NCBI RefSeq assembly: GCF_901709675.1
Contig: NC_051098.1
Span: forward strand, 4,352,000 to 4,415,999
Source of the DNA: Syngnathus acus
Taxonomy: Eukaryota > Chordata > Actinopteri > Syngnathiformes > Syngnathidae
Direction: 5' to 3'
DNA length: 64,000 nucleotides
The notes below the pieces were generated by a model, which did no database searches, was not told where the DNA came from, and was given only the letters and a program-made list of their open reading frames with translations. The position numbers and the translations under genes are program-made. Below are positions 12,447 to 26,322 of this stretch, one piece after another (the first letter of the stretch is position 1; the number at the start of each line of letters is the position of its first letter).

Positions 12447-15400
12447 CCGATCGGTGTCTAATTGAAATTGATTGAAGCTGACTGGTTAGAGTCGAGACAG
12501 TTTTCTTGAGCATCATTTTCCACCTCGTTTAAAAGATGGAGTCAAACTTTGTTAAGTTCTTCAAAACCTTATGTCTGTCCGTCCATCCATCCGTCCGTCC
12601 GTCTGGCTGGCTGTCTAGCTGTCGGCCTGCCAGGCTGGCTTTATTATATATCAAAACGTTATTTGATGAAATGAAAAAAACTGCCTCATAACTTGGTTTC
12701 CATTTGTGTTTTCTGGTTTATATTATTTAGAATAGATTGGCCAGTTGTATTTTGTGCAACACCACATTGTCAGTTGGGCGACACAGCCAATCAGGTTCCT
12801 GAACATGTTTTGGTTGAAGCAGTTGTAGGCAGCTATAGTAACCTTTTGGGGACTTGTGAGATGCACAGCTGACTCCATTCAGTCTACTACAGAGCAATAT
12901 TCATCAGTTGCTTGACAAACAATATGCTTAATCTCCTCAATGTAGCGTGTTCAATATGATGATATGAAAAGAAAGAATTTGATTGCAATGAAGTGTTGGA
13001 GTGAAAGGTTTGTCAGCATAATCTATGTCCGTGGAACTGTCACACACTTCCCCAATCTGGAAGACAAAACCTCACCAATTTGTTTATGAGTATTGTTAGT
13101 TGAAAAATTATTATTATTATTATTATTATTATATAAATACTATATTTAATATATTTCATCATCAGACTGGCCAGTTAATGTTGGACACTTTTTTTTTTAG
13201 AACTTTTACACTACATTATAATGAGCACTTGTGCACACATTTCCCGTCTAGTAATCACAAAATGTTTATGTTCATACTGTATTTCAAATTTTGTATTGTT
13301 ATTTTTATGTTGATTAATTTGAATGTTTATTTTCCAATATTCACATACACATGTTCTGATTATGAAAACTCTATATTGGGGAATCATTCACATTAATCTC
13401 ATGTGTTAAGGTTTTGGAGGGCTTCAGACATTTCTCAAATTCTGGAAACTGGCACTATTAAATTTGTGATTGAGAGAGTTGGTGTTTGAATCACAATGGT
13501 AAAACATTAGGTTTTTCAGATTCCGAGATGATGACTACTTTGCTTACAGTTTTTGGCACGACACCCAATTCTATTAAACAAATTCTTGTGGCTTAAACCC
13601 TTTTTTGAAATCAAACACCCCCTTTGTCAAACCTTAAACATTTGTCAGGTTCTTAAAGTAGTGTGATTCTCATTAAAACGCAATTTCTCCTGACTCCCTG
13701 TGTCTGTAAGTGCATTTACTTCTTTGTAGAGTTGGTAAACCAAATGAGGGTGGACTGCTCTTTTCTCTCATCGTCGTTACGGTCCCTCTAAATACAGTAA
13801 TGCTTGGTACTTTGTGAAACATGGCAGAAAATGACTGAAATATTGCATTTAATGAGATGGTGTGATTCGCTGGAATTGTCGTTTTGTTGCTAGCGCTCGT
13901 CCTCTGACAGTCACAGACCAGCCTGTGGATTAAATGGCAGTTGAGGTGAAAACATGCTTCCTACTAAGAAATCCCGCTTCCTCCTGAAGTTTTCATTGAT
14001 TGTTTTGACGTAGCCGTCAACTGAAAATCCACATTTTCAAAACAATTAACGCAGAGGCCTAAACAGTGCCACAGTGGTCAAAATGACACATTTTGTTTGC
14101 AAAAGGCTTTGCCTGTGCCAAAACAGTTAAAATATGAAACAGAAGCAAATTTTGCCTTCAAACAACTCAACTTTGACACGTGTGAGCACCTTCAATCAAT
14201 CATTACACAATGGGAAACAAAATACAAAACACAGAGCTTGTGTGAATCAGCGCACCATTGCTTGTCATTGCAGCTTATGATTGTACGTAGCTTACAGTGC
14301 TGTTCGTAGTCAAATTTGCCCTTTGATGTAAATTTTATTGATTATATTCTTTTTTTCAGACTGGCTGAAAAATGAAATATTCACAGAGAATACATGGAAA
14401 TAAAACTAAAATCCATTACTCTGTGAGAAATTAGGAAAATAAAAAACAGTAAAGAACAAAAATTTATAGTACGCCTTACTACTACGTGATATTGTATCTT
14501 CTTTAGTTACTTCGCTGTTAGCCAGTCACACAGTTACGACAGCCATCAAAGGGAATTTGAGTACTTGTTGATGATTCAAAAGTTTAAAGCTTCACATGAG
14601 ATGGATTGAATTTTTAATGTGCATTTTGTAAAATTGCAGACTATTTGAAAATGCTATAAGAAGCAAATTGTGTAACCCCCTTAATGTGCACAAATAAGTG
14701 TTTCTATGTACTGCATGCGTTTAAGTTTGGCCATTGCCTAAACAGGCCTAAGCAGTGAGGTACTTGATGGTGAAAACTCCAGCTGTTTAATAATGCATTA
14801 CAAGTGTTTCCTGATATTATTATTAACAATGTAGTTAACATTTAAACGCTTGATATAAGGGCACTCTTGCTAGTAATCTTATATTATTACGAACCTACCT
14901 TTTTGTTTTTGGGCTATATTCTGCTATATGCAATAATGTCACATTGATGAACCAAGAAAACCTGTGAAGAAAGCACAATAATAGGGAATACATCAATTTA
15001 ACTGAATTGAAATTTAAAACAATTGAAAACACTAATTGAAATCATTTGGGGACAAGTGGTGCAGATAATGGATGGATAGATGAAATTATTATAGCGTCCT
15101 ATTCAGCAATCGCTTGCTTAATAATTGTACTCTGATCATTAATTAGAAATGAGCCCATAAAGATGAATAGTCTTTTGATGATCTTAAGTGCAATAGCAGT
15201 TTAATTATGTTATGAATCTGATCTAATATTTAATACCATTTCTGGAGCTCAGTGACACGCTTCTCCCTGGTTGGTGCTAATGTGAAATGATTAGCAATCA
15301 GTGTAAGAATGATGGGAGGCCAATAGGAAAAAAAAACAAGTTCCCAGTGTAAGCCAATGGTGAAGACCACGGTGTTGAGTCCCTCTGCGCATCTGATGCA

Positions 15401-15960
15401 ACAGGGCTGCAACTAAAGTTACACCTTCACGCTGCAATACTGTGTCCTTCCGCCGAGGCGCACCGAAAACTAGTGCCGCTGTCTGAGCAACAGACATTGA
15501 ACTTCAACATGCTCTTTATTTCAACGTATCTTTGAGTCTAACTTTAAAATAAACATTTAAGACAAACAATTACGTACGTTGGATATTTCTTCCTTTAAGA
15601 AATCAGTTAGTTTACTCCTTTATTTTGTGTGTGCGTCTGTGTGTGGAGGTAGTACGCTCTCCCGCTGTGAAGTCATTTTTCTTGGCCGCTATTTATTAAT
15701 TACCGGGTGTAATGTAATGTAAACGTAAAGACCGAAAGGCAAAAGAAAAAAGTAAGGCAAAGGCAACATGAGTCGAAGTCTCTTGGTAGCGGGAAAGTCC
15801 CGTCTAGTTGATGACGTAACAGGCGGCTCAACTCTGGAAAGTGCGGAGTGATTTCATGAAATGTAATCCGGTCGGGGCGTCTGGAGTTGGAGAAGTAACC
15901 GATTTAAAAACTTTGTGTCTTCAAGTGTTCTTGCCGCAAATATCGCTTCATTGCTGACTT
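12447..15960. other. Intergenic, no recognisable gene
   Basis: AT-rich sequence. Holds a short TCCG/TCCA tract near 12,582-12,606, a TTA microsatellite near 13,108-13,131, and a small SINE-tail-like scrap near 15,050-15,080. The GC-richer part from about 15,620 is presumably the atf5 promoter region; no TATA box was identified. Confidence 0.45.
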
Positions 15961-15975
15961 CCTAAAAGGGAGGGT

Positions 15976-15987
15976 ATGGCTTTTTAA
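15976..15987 (+). promoter_or_regulatory. atf5: atf5 uORF1, three codons
   Basis: ATG GCT TTT TAA in the leader encodes Met-Ala-Phe and stops. Three-codon uORF1s are established in vertebrate ATF4 and ATF5 mRNAs. After translating one, 40S subunits resume scanning; under eIF2alpha phosphorylation they bypass uORF2 and reach the main start. It lies 79 nt before the uORF2 start, in the presumed first exon, whose 5' end is not defined. Confidence 0.8.
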
Positions 15988-16066
15988 AAGCGTGGCTTCG
16001 TCTCCGTCGTCCTTTTAAAGCTTCGTGTGCTTTGCTTTCGCAACGCACTTGACACCACACAGAACT

Positions 16067-16685
16067 ATGGGGTGAGTACAACTTTTTTGCACTGAGTTAG
16101 TAGCAATGAATGTCTACTCTTTGCTCTTTAACCCCAAGTCTAAACAAATAAACAATTTATTTGAGATTGTTGAAGTTCCAGAATGACATTTTTAAGTTAA
16201 TTTTCCATTATTAAAATTGATTTGTGTTACATCACGTTAATCAACGTTTACATCAATTCTGCAGTTATTTTATTTTTTTATGGAATGTTGAAAAATTTTT
16301 CTAGAAGGTGCCATTGTTTCTGTGTTACTGTCATTTATTTTGAATGACATGGTAGTGACAGATGTTATGAGTAGTGTTTTCAAATGTTTTTTTAAGTAAT
16401 TGTAACTTAACAAACGCTTAATCACAATAATTCGTTTTTCTGGAATTCTGTGTTTTTTCTTTGTAGGCTTTGAAAGGGAAACCAAAAAAGATATTACTAA
16501 TGATTTCTTTTTCTTTTTTCAGATCTTCAAGTATTTATGTGACCCTTTCGTCCATCAATTGCACTATTTGTGCCATTTCACAATTTAATCGCAGCAGACG
16601 ATACAATGGCGGCATCGATCCTTCGCAGGAAAATTCACCTCATTTCCACAGGCGGGCTCCACGTTCTCCCTCTCCGACAGGCTAG
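16067..16685 (+). promoter_or_regulatory. atf5: atf5 uORF2, spliced and overlapping the main start
   Basis: ATG at 16,067 sits 3 nt before the end of exon 1 (donor GTGAGT from 16,072). Joined to exon 2 at 16,523 it reads 55 codons, starting MGSSSIYVTL and ending PSPTG, and stops with TAG at 16,683-16,685. The last 80 nt overlap the main coding sequence, which begins at 16,606 in another frame. A ribosome translating uORF2 therefore ends beyond the main start and cannot use it. This matches the known inhibitory uORF2 of ATF4 and ATF5. The intron inside the uORF makes the overlap visible only after splicing. Confidence 0.82.
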
Positions 16686-18733
16686 CCCCAGCCAATCGCG
16701 GCCCACGGTGGGGGCGGAGCTTGAGGAAAAGCAGCGCTTTATTGGTGAGTTTTTCCAAGATGCTTTTTTATTTTTCCACATCCCGAGGTCGGAGCCGCAG
16801 TGCAGCACGGGACTAATGTCGTACAGTGAGTACAGCTAACTGGATTTTTATCGAATGCAGACGATGCTGTTCAATCATTTTCAGATGATCGGTTAGTCGT
16901 TGAATTTTATTGAGAGTTTTTTTGTTGATTTTAACAATATTGTTTATGTTTCTTACATTGTTTATTTCAACATTTTGTGTTTTTTTTAAAATCAGCATAT
17001 GAGTTTTTTTTCAACATTCTTTTAATTACAAACAAAAAACTCATATTCATCCTAATGTTTTTCCTTTAGGTGATGGTCACTCAGATTGGATGACGGAAAA
17101 AGTTGATTTGTCTTCATTCGTGTCAACTACCGAGTCGTCTCCCAGCTCATCCCTTCCACCCTCACCGTTAGAACAAGATGTCAAGGTGCCCTCAGACCTG
17201 GAGGTCATGACCTCTTTATTGCAGGAGGAGCTAGCTCAGCTGGAGGACTACTTCCGCTCCGAGTCCACAGCCACGGCAAGCAAGTCGGAGAAATCCTCGA
17301 AATGTGACAAAGGTGCCCAAGCTATGGGCTCGCAGTCTTATTACCAGTTACCCTATGGCTCGTATGGGACCAGCCAATCAGACACCAGCCCTGTGGTTGT
17401 TACCTTGGCAACAGGGGAACTGGACCTGGCCAGCTTCTGTGGCAGTCCCATGGGTAGATCCAAAATCGCACGGCCTGCGCCATACAACTACCACCACCGT
17501 TATCACCACAACAGTGGGCGAAGAATCATCAGTGAGGCAGTGAAAGTTGGGGAGGACGTCGGATTCGATACATGGGGCTCCAGGGGAAGTTACTCAGGGA
17601 GCACAGAGTTTTCTGTGAATCACTACTCCACGTTGAAGACGGTGAGCAAGAACAGCCTCAGTGGCATCAAGAAGGTGAGAGAATGTGCTTTATCGTTGAA
17701 GGAAGAGGAGAGCTATTGTTTTTCCGAAGGGATGTTTTGCAGCGAAGAGATTGCGCGAAGTTTTTGCCTTGGTGGCTCCTACGACGGCCACCACAAGCGA
17801 GAGGGACAGCTGATGCACAATGTGAAGGTTAATGTAAGTTACGACAGCTCCGGGCTCGAGGTCCTGCATTGCAGCAAAGATGGAGGACTGTCTGGAAGTA
17901 TTCCCCAAGAGACAATGATGGCTGCCGACAGCTACTTCCACCAATCCATGGCCAGCACGGAACCATACCATAGCTTTATCGGTGAACTGGACCAGCCGGC
18001 GCAAGCCGTAGAGCCCCAACACGGCCACTACCTCTATCCAGAATGCCTTGCGGACCAAAGTTACGAATGTCTGTCCAGAGGTGAGAGTGAGGGGACGCTG
18101 CTGGGCGCCCCCATCCACCGCCCGACTCAGAGGCTAAAGGATGAGCCGTGTTCCATTAAATCGACGCTTGTAGTTGGGGCCGCTTCTTTGGATTTGAACA
18201 CTGGGGAGAGAAAGCAGAAGAAGAGAGACCAGAATAAAACTGCTGCTCACAGGTAAACATTTTTCTCCCTCGCTTTTCAAATCTCATCAGGGTGGTGTAC
18301 TCCTTCCGAGTCAATTTTGAATGGTAAAGTTGGGCTATTCTATGTCAAATGTGGACATGGACTTTCTTTGGTGCGTAAGCAAAGTAGCCTAGTTTTCACC
18401 GCTATGGCAGATAAATTGATGTTTAGTCTGCTGTCCTCACTGTTAAATCTCAGCAGATATCCCAAAAGGTTCCACACTCATTTCATCTCATTAATCAAGA
18501 TTCTAGGCAACCAAAATTAACTCCAACAAAAACGTTTCCTCTGCAGGTACAGGCTGCGGAAAAGGGCAGAGTTGGACTCTCTGGAAGAGGAGCTTCATGG
18601 ACTGGAAGGGCAGAACAGGGAACTTCGTGACAAGGCGGAATCGGTGGAACGAGAGATTCAGTATGTGAAAGATTTACTTATCGAGGTCTACAAGGCCCGC
18701 AGTCAGCGACTCAAACAAGATGGCAGTGCCTAA
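16606..18733 (+). CDS. atf5: Activating transcription factor 5 (bZIP), complete
   Basis: Coding exons 16606-16744, 17070-18252 and 18547-18733 have GT/AG borders and join in frame to 502 residues; mammalian ATF5 is near 282, so the middle is much longer. The ATG at 16,606 is chosen because splicing puts it in frame with [14 protein letters not shown] at residues 47-60, matching the conserved GDGFSDWMTE segment of ATF5; the ATG at 17,090 is the Met inside it. The middle is Ser/Pro/Tyr/His-rich and probably disordered. The basic region (NKTAAHRYR signature) and zipper follow at about 427-490, ending [14 protein letters not shown], diagnostic of ATF5 over ATF4. ATF5 binds DNA at CRE/C/EBP-ATF-type sites as a dimer and drives integrated and mitochondrial stress responses. 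Residues 1-37 carry five basic and no acidic residues. Translation is governed by two uORFs. Whether this is the fish a or b paralogue is unresolved. Confidence 0.93.
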
Positions 18734-19260
18734 AAAGCGCCCACGCTGAACTCCCCCCATCCCCCCACCCCCAACGAATCGAGAGCACAGACAGGTTTCA
18801 AATCTTGTTAAAATGATTGTTAGTTGCATGGTTTTGCTAGTCATTTTATATAAAAATATATTTACTAATCTTCCAAGAGGAGAGTGGGAAAATCAATTTC
18901 ATCAAGAAAAACAGAGGTTTCCCTAAAAAGGGTGAGGAACTCTACAAAGCCTTAGTGATGTGGCTTCCAGAGAAGATGCTGAACTTGTCCGTGACCACTG
19001 TGATCCCAACTGAACTCACAAGCCTTTGTGAACGCTTTGAGTTTTTGTGTTTGCGGCTGGAAAAGAAAGGTCCTTGAATTAGTGATAGTGATTGAATTAC
19101 GTGTGGTTTTTGTGACACCCACACAGTGGTGGCATCAAGGTAGAGCCACACAAAATTATATATAATTATATATATATATATATATATACATAAATATTTA
19201 TTTTGTATTTTATTTTTACTTAATAATGTTCATTTACCATTTGCGTTAAGATGAATAAAG
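18734..19260 (+). promoter_or_regulatory. atf5: atf5 3' UTR with poly(A) signal
   Basis: After the TAA at 18,731-18,733 the transcript should run to the AATAAA at 19,254-19,259. A (TA)n tract lies at about 19,160-19,190 inside the UTR. The exact cleavage site cannot be seen. Confidence 0.65.
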
Positions 19261-20920
19261 GGATTGCTGAAAAGGTGTGTAAACATGCTCTACAATTATT
19301 CATAATCAGAATCATGAAGAGGGTTTGTATTTCTCAATTGTGTATTTATGACTGAAATAACCCATGCATGTTTGATTTTCAGAAAAGCATGTGTGAGTGT
19401 TATATGAAGGCATTATTCTGTTTACTGCATGACTTTCAGCGCTCCACCTCATCTGGTCAAGGTTTTTTTCTCTTTGTCATACCTAGGTTTTGATTTTGGG
19501 CTGAGAGTGAGATGCTGAATAATTCATTGTCCCAACAAAATTCCTTAATGTATTCCTCTATTTTAGGTTTTTGGCTGTATTTTGCGAAAAAACAATCACA
19601 CAACAATAAATGTTGACTCTATGGAATTGTTATTGACTGACCAATTTGATATTTTGGAGAATTCAGGGCCTTTTATTGATCAATGCCAATGTCAGGAAAT
19701 TATGCATCAGGTGAATTGCAGCCAAATAAAGCAGTCATGTTCATTCATTTCTGACTCTTGTTTTTTTCCCCCTCTACATGTCTGTAGGTGTGAATGCGAG
19801 CGTCAATTCTTCTTTGTAAGTGCCCTGCGATTGCCTAAAGTCAGCTGGGACAGGCTCCAGTTCAACCGTAACCTTAGTGAGGGTAAACAGAAATGTAACA
19901 GCATGGGATGCAAAAAATGTACGCTAACATTGGGACAGATGGAATCCAAAATTGTTCTTCCTTTTTGTAGTATGACCATGTCTTGCTCTTGGTGGCTGCA
20001 TTGTAGGACTAATTGCCACTTTGTCACTAGGGGCAATGTGGAAGGCAACTGACCGCCTTTTCATCGTGCAACAAAATGTCCTTTTTTTTTTAAACTGCAG
20101 ACGTTGACTATCTCATCTTCCAGCTGCGTGTGCGTGTGTGTGTGTTCGTGCGTGCGTGCGTGTGTGTGCGCGCGCGAGGGTGTGTGTGAGTGAAGTCTCT
20201 TGGTATCTCTTGCAGCAGTTCAAGGCCTTTCAAGTGTATGAGGCAATATCACACAATACTTTCATAAAGGGGCGAGAAATGCAAGTTGAACCATCAGAAT
20301 GAAAAACTGGGCTGACATCCAATGACATTAACTGTGTTGATTCACACTCCGGTTCTTGTAATTCAGCAGAATTATTTCTTTTTTTAAAGAGTATTATTTT
20401 GTACGTGGTCATAAAGTGACGAATTGAAGTACTTAACCTATTTAATTTTAGAAATCAATTAAGATGAAATCAAGATTGGAAATGGATAATTGTCACTGAA
20501 TGAATTGATTTAAAAATTACAACATACAAATACTGTTCAAATGATTATCATATGAATTTGAAAATTAAAAAAACACAATAGTTATACTATTCAAATGATT
20601 ATCACATGAATGTAAAATTAATAATGGATGACCTTTCTAAGAGGGATGCTAAAAAAATGCATTTGCAATTTACAGCAGTTTATTCCCGGGGATCCAAATC
20701 CTTACAACGCCCCTTGATTGGCACGTGCCATTGTCCTGCTAGGATACTGCAGTGGGAGAAAACAGCATTGAGAAGGTAATAAATACCTTCCGAGAAGACC
20801 AAGCGGATCCTCCACCACCAGGTGTCCCTCTAAGCCACAAATGTGGCGAACTTATTAACTTTATTAACTTATTAAAACCGCACCTGTATTATGTTTAGCC
20901 AAATTTATTCGCCACATACG

Positions 20921-20991
<71 letters not shown>

Positions 20992-22330
20992 TATACACAT
21001 ACGCAGACACACACACAAACATACACAGACAAGATAAAAAGAAGCTTGCTAAAAAAACAAAAGTAGGATGGAGGCGCATGGCACTGGGATGTGATGCAAG
21101 AAATGAAAACAAGGGGGTTTATGTGGGTTGGGGAGGATTTACGAAACACATCCAGGGTGGTGGGGAGCATAACAGACAGTAGATGGGTATTGTTACAATG
21201 GCCTCCAGCGCTTGAAGGCTATGTTTGCTCCAGCGAGAAGGGGTTTGTTTCATTATGAACAGTTGTATGGATGGGGGTGGTATATGGTGGGTGAATGGTT
21301 GTTGATATTGGAGGATTAAATGAAACAAATGAGTCTGTGTGTGTCATGAGATGAGAAATAAAGGGCATATGTGACATTGTGAAGAGATGCAATCGAAACC
21401 ATCTATTAGACTGAATATGAATCTACAATTTTTAGTTAAAAATGTTCTTTGTTTACTTATTTAGTAAATTTGAAGCTATTTAGTGTAGGTCTTCCACAGG
21501 CTGCGAAAGGCTTGCTTAGACATCCAATTACAATTCAATAAGGAGGAAATAAATGCACAGTTCATACTAGAGCAGGCCAAGTATGGAGCTAACTAGGACT
21601 AGGCTCGATTCTTAAAATACATATTTTTTTGTGTAGATTGGAGAAATACACCCTCACATAGTGCACCACTATATACTGATCCATTTTCTTATTGATGATG
21701 TGTTACTTGGGCCCAATAACTGTACTTGTTTCCCAGCGAATAACCATAAAATTCCAATGGTTGATACCTCCCGCTGCGCAAATAGTCACTTAAAATACAA
21801 TGCAAGACCTAGACAACACATTTTTCTTAATATTTCATTTAGGAATCCTCTGATGGAAATTGCTCATATCAGCGCCTACAAGATTGAAACCCGGTTTTAT
21901 GATTATTAGATCAGTTTCTGCAAAAGCAGTACTAGATCATTAAACCTCATAATAATTTTAACATGATTGGTCTTTGAGAGACCTGGTTAAAGCTTAATGA
22001 GGTGCGACTGCTTAATGAGGCCTCATACGAATTGTTCGAATATTATTAAAACTGTATTTTTTGTCACCTCTGCATTATCGCTAAGATCAGTCCCATTCTT
22101 TCAGGAGGCTCGCCCCAGACTGTGTCACAAACCCGGAGGTCAGCTTGTTGGAAAAATTGGCAGCACTATACTTTCAGCAAGGAGGCTGACCCTTCAGCTG
22201 AGTGAGGCTGTTTAAAGCGCCTCCTTTTAAGATTGGCGGTGCAGGTGGTACGCCATACGTCGGCTTCAGGGGAAATGTAAGTCAAGTGAACCCCTACCAA
22301 TTTCAATTGAAAATATAAGAACGCATGAAC
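19261..22330. other. Intergenic, microsatellites and a SINE scrap
   Basis: A decayed SINE piece lies at about 19,785-19,870 (GTGTGAATGCGAGCG, then GCCCTGCGATTG). GT/GC-rich alternating purine-pyrimidine DNA lies at about 20,125-20,190. A (TA)n tract followed by CA-rich sequence lies at about 20,926-21,025. No host gene recognised. Confidence 0.55.
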
Positions 22331-23235
<905 letters not shown>

Positions 23236-23875
23236 TATTTTGATATTTTAAGCAATGTCAGTACAATAACTTCCTGTGGGGAAATTGTGATCGCTTCCTT
23301 CCGTGACACCATCAACTAAGACATGGAGGGGAGGGGTGTGTGGAAAAGTGGGCATTTTTAAAGACATTAGTTGGTTCGTTATTTCTTCAAAATGAATGGA
23401 TACAATAGAATATGCTTACTTTTCTCAATTTCCTGAGCAAAAAATTCATAAACTGGGCTAGTTAATGAAAAATGGACCAACGCTTTTGTGTCCCTTTAAA
23501 TGAAGGCCTTTTTTTACCATCGATAGTTGCAACACAAAGTATTCATTCAAAGGAGTATTCATTCATTTAATTCTGAGAAAACATATATAATCTACCCTCA
23601 CATTTTTATTGCCAAAACTTGAAATAAATCGTTTTCTATTATTTAACCATTGAGCGCCACCCACGAGTTTTCTCGAAAATTTTGTTTTTTAATGCATTGG
23701 AAATATAAATATAAAATATAAATGCAGTTTGTCACAGCGCATCAAGATTGGGAAGGATTGTAATGAGGTGTAAATGCCAGCAGATGTCGACAGTGCCTGG
23801 GATCAGAGCATGCAGACAACTGTATCCTGTAAGGTTAGAATAAACCCACATTGCAGGAAGTAATTGGCCTAGTTC

Positions 23876-24120
23876 AGGGGTTGGCAACTCAAAATGTTAA
23901 AAAAAAAAAACAATAAAAACATACCTGTCTGGAGCCGCAAAAATCGAAAAGCCTTTTCCATGGCCACATAGACTGTCAATACATAAACTGTATGCCGCCT
24001 ATTAAGATAACTAAGTAGGCTACAAATACAAAATGAACATTCACGATTAAATGTTTGGCAAAAGCTCCAGGGAGTCGCTAGGGTAGTGCTTGAGAGCTGT
24101 ATGCGGCTCTGAAGCAGCGG
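23876..24120. mobile_element. hAT-like nonautonomous element, right end degraded
   Basis: Begins CAGGGGTTGGCAACTCAAAA, followed by GGAGCCGCAAAAATC. Near the right end GCGGCTCTGAAGCAGCGGGT is roughly complementary, as in hAT MITEs. The right terminal CCCCTG and a clean 8-bp duplication are not visible. Confidence 0.55.
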
Positions 24121-24784
24121 GTTGCCGTAACACAATTTGTAGACGTAACATGTAGACTGCCTCTAACTGTTCGAGGCAGGTATAGAAGGACGTGTATAGT
24201 GCAATTGAAAAATGTCCGAAAAGAGGCAACTGACACTGGAATTTATTATTTTCAGAGGAAAATGTTACAAAGTGCTTGTCATCAGTTGGTCAAAATAACA
24301 ACGATGCTGAATTTTGCTTGTGATTTAGGGCTATACAAATAAACTGGACTTGACTTGACTTGACTTGAATGTAACGTGATTTTCAAGTAATTGTCATCAG
24401 TCGAGAGCTTACGTGTACTCTATGCTGCTCTTCTTCCTTTTTGGACGACTCGTAGAAGCCATGCGGCATCAAGCCAAATTTCCGTTCCTCTTTAGACACT
24501 CACAAAGGTGTGTGGTGATTAGATCTTTATATCCAATTTTAATTTGACCGTTGTGTTTGTTCTTGATGTAGCTATGCCACGGTATATGCTGCAATAAAGT
24601 TGGTCACAAGCTGTTGTGAATGGTTGCTACCTTTTCCTCTTCTTTGTAGCTTCCTTTTTTCTTGGTGATGTACGATCCAGCAAAGAACACTTGTATCCAC
24701 TGCCTATACCGGTAGAACAAGTCCAAAAAAATGTCTGAGACTGACGACTTCAGACATAAACTATGCAGTTTAACTTTGATTGAT

Positions 24785-25560
24785 TGATATCTTTATTTCG
24801 AACATCCAAAACAAAAAAGAAAAAGAAAAACAAAAAAAAACCAAATAACACTCTAAAGTGCCACATAAGTCCATACAAAACAAAAACAAAATAAACCAAC
24901 AAATAGAAGTAAATACATTAAATAAATTAATTAATTAGTAATAATAATACATAAGTAAATAAAAAAATAAAGAATGCTCGAAAAGGAGTAGGAGGAAGCA
25001 TAGCTTTTTAGATTCCTACCCCTTTCTCACTTCATCCATTAAACCAACGATTCAACATACTATACTGTAATTCTACAATATAACACAAGTAGACAAACTT
25101 GCACACTTATTGTTCTGTTTCATTTTTACTTGTGTGTAGCCCTTTGGCACTCTTAGCCTTTGTACCCGCTAAACAACATATTTTTATACATTTTTTTAAA
25201 CTGGTGGATATTTGGACTTTGCTTGAGTTCCTCACTTAGATTGTTCCATAGTTTGACCCCGGTTATAGTTATACAGAAACTTTTTAAGGTTGTTCTTATG
25301 TTTAAGATTTTGAAGTTGTGATTCCCTCTTAACTTATAACCTCCCTCCCGATGCCTAAATAAGTTTTGGATATTATCTGGTAGTTGTTTTGCTTTTGCCC
25401 TATACATGATGATTGCTGTTTGATAAGATACTATGTCAGTGAATTTCAATAGTTTGGATTGTATGAAAAGTGGATTTGTGTGTTCCAAGTAGTTGACTTT
25501 ATGAATAGTCCTTATTGCTCTTTTCTGCTGAATGATAAGTGGCTGTAGTGAAGTTTTATA
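24785..25560 (-). mobile_element. L2-like LINE 3' end
   Basis: A minus frame at 25,488-25,153 reads IVSYQTAIIMYRAKAKQLP, GGYKLRGNHNFK, TTLKSFCITITGVKLWNNL and ends FKKMYKNMLFSGYKG. This is the C-terminal tail beyond the reverse transcriptase in L2-type fish LINEs. The 3' UTR continues left to about 24,785. Strongly 5'-truncated. Confidence 0.7.
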
Positions 25561-25852
25561 CTTCTAACTTATAACTTGATTATAGTTTGTACTAAAAATC
25601 AAAACATTTATGGAACATGTCTCAATGACTGCATTTTCTTGATCTAAATTTAAGCTACAATGGATTGAGGAGGAGATCATATCTCAAGGACTACTTTCTC
25701 ATTCATCAAAATGGTTTTCCGGAATTCTTTCTTGCCTGGACGGGGTGTTTAGCTCTGAATTGTGGGCATATCTTTTATGATTAAGGGCTACACAATAAAA
25801 ACACATTTCAACGATGATTCCTGATTGTCATTGTAACGAGGATACTCTACAA

Positions 25853-25916
25853 CAGGGGTGCGCAATACGTCGATCGCGATCGACCGGTCGATCGCCAAGC
25901 CACTATTGGTTGATCG

Positions 25917-25980
<64 letters not shown>

Positions 25981-26192
25981 ATATATTTTTTTTTTTCCCG
26001 CACTTGACGCGTGTACAAACAACGGCGCTAACAACACAACACAAACACGCTAGCTCGCGAGTTCCCTCCAATTGTCAGAACCCTGTTTTTTCTCTTAAAC
26101 TTAAGAAAGGGTATAAAAATGAGTGGGGCAGCTAGCCATAGTAAGAAGTATCACTTTCATAGGGAGTGGGAGTAGGACTTTCTTTTCACAAT

Positions 26193-26231
<39 letters not shown>

Positions 26232-26284
26232 GTATATATATACGTATATATATATACGTGTATATATATATATATATAAGAAAA

Positions 26285-26322
<38 letters not shown>

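Noticed and set aside
17090-18256. The long frame from ATG 17,090 as the whole atf5 N-terminal coding exon
   Set aside because: Splicing of exon 16,523-16,744 to 17,070 adds 53 in-frame residues and completes the conserved GDGxSDWMTE segment, in which this Met is internal. The frame also lacks the bZIP, which is on the next exon.
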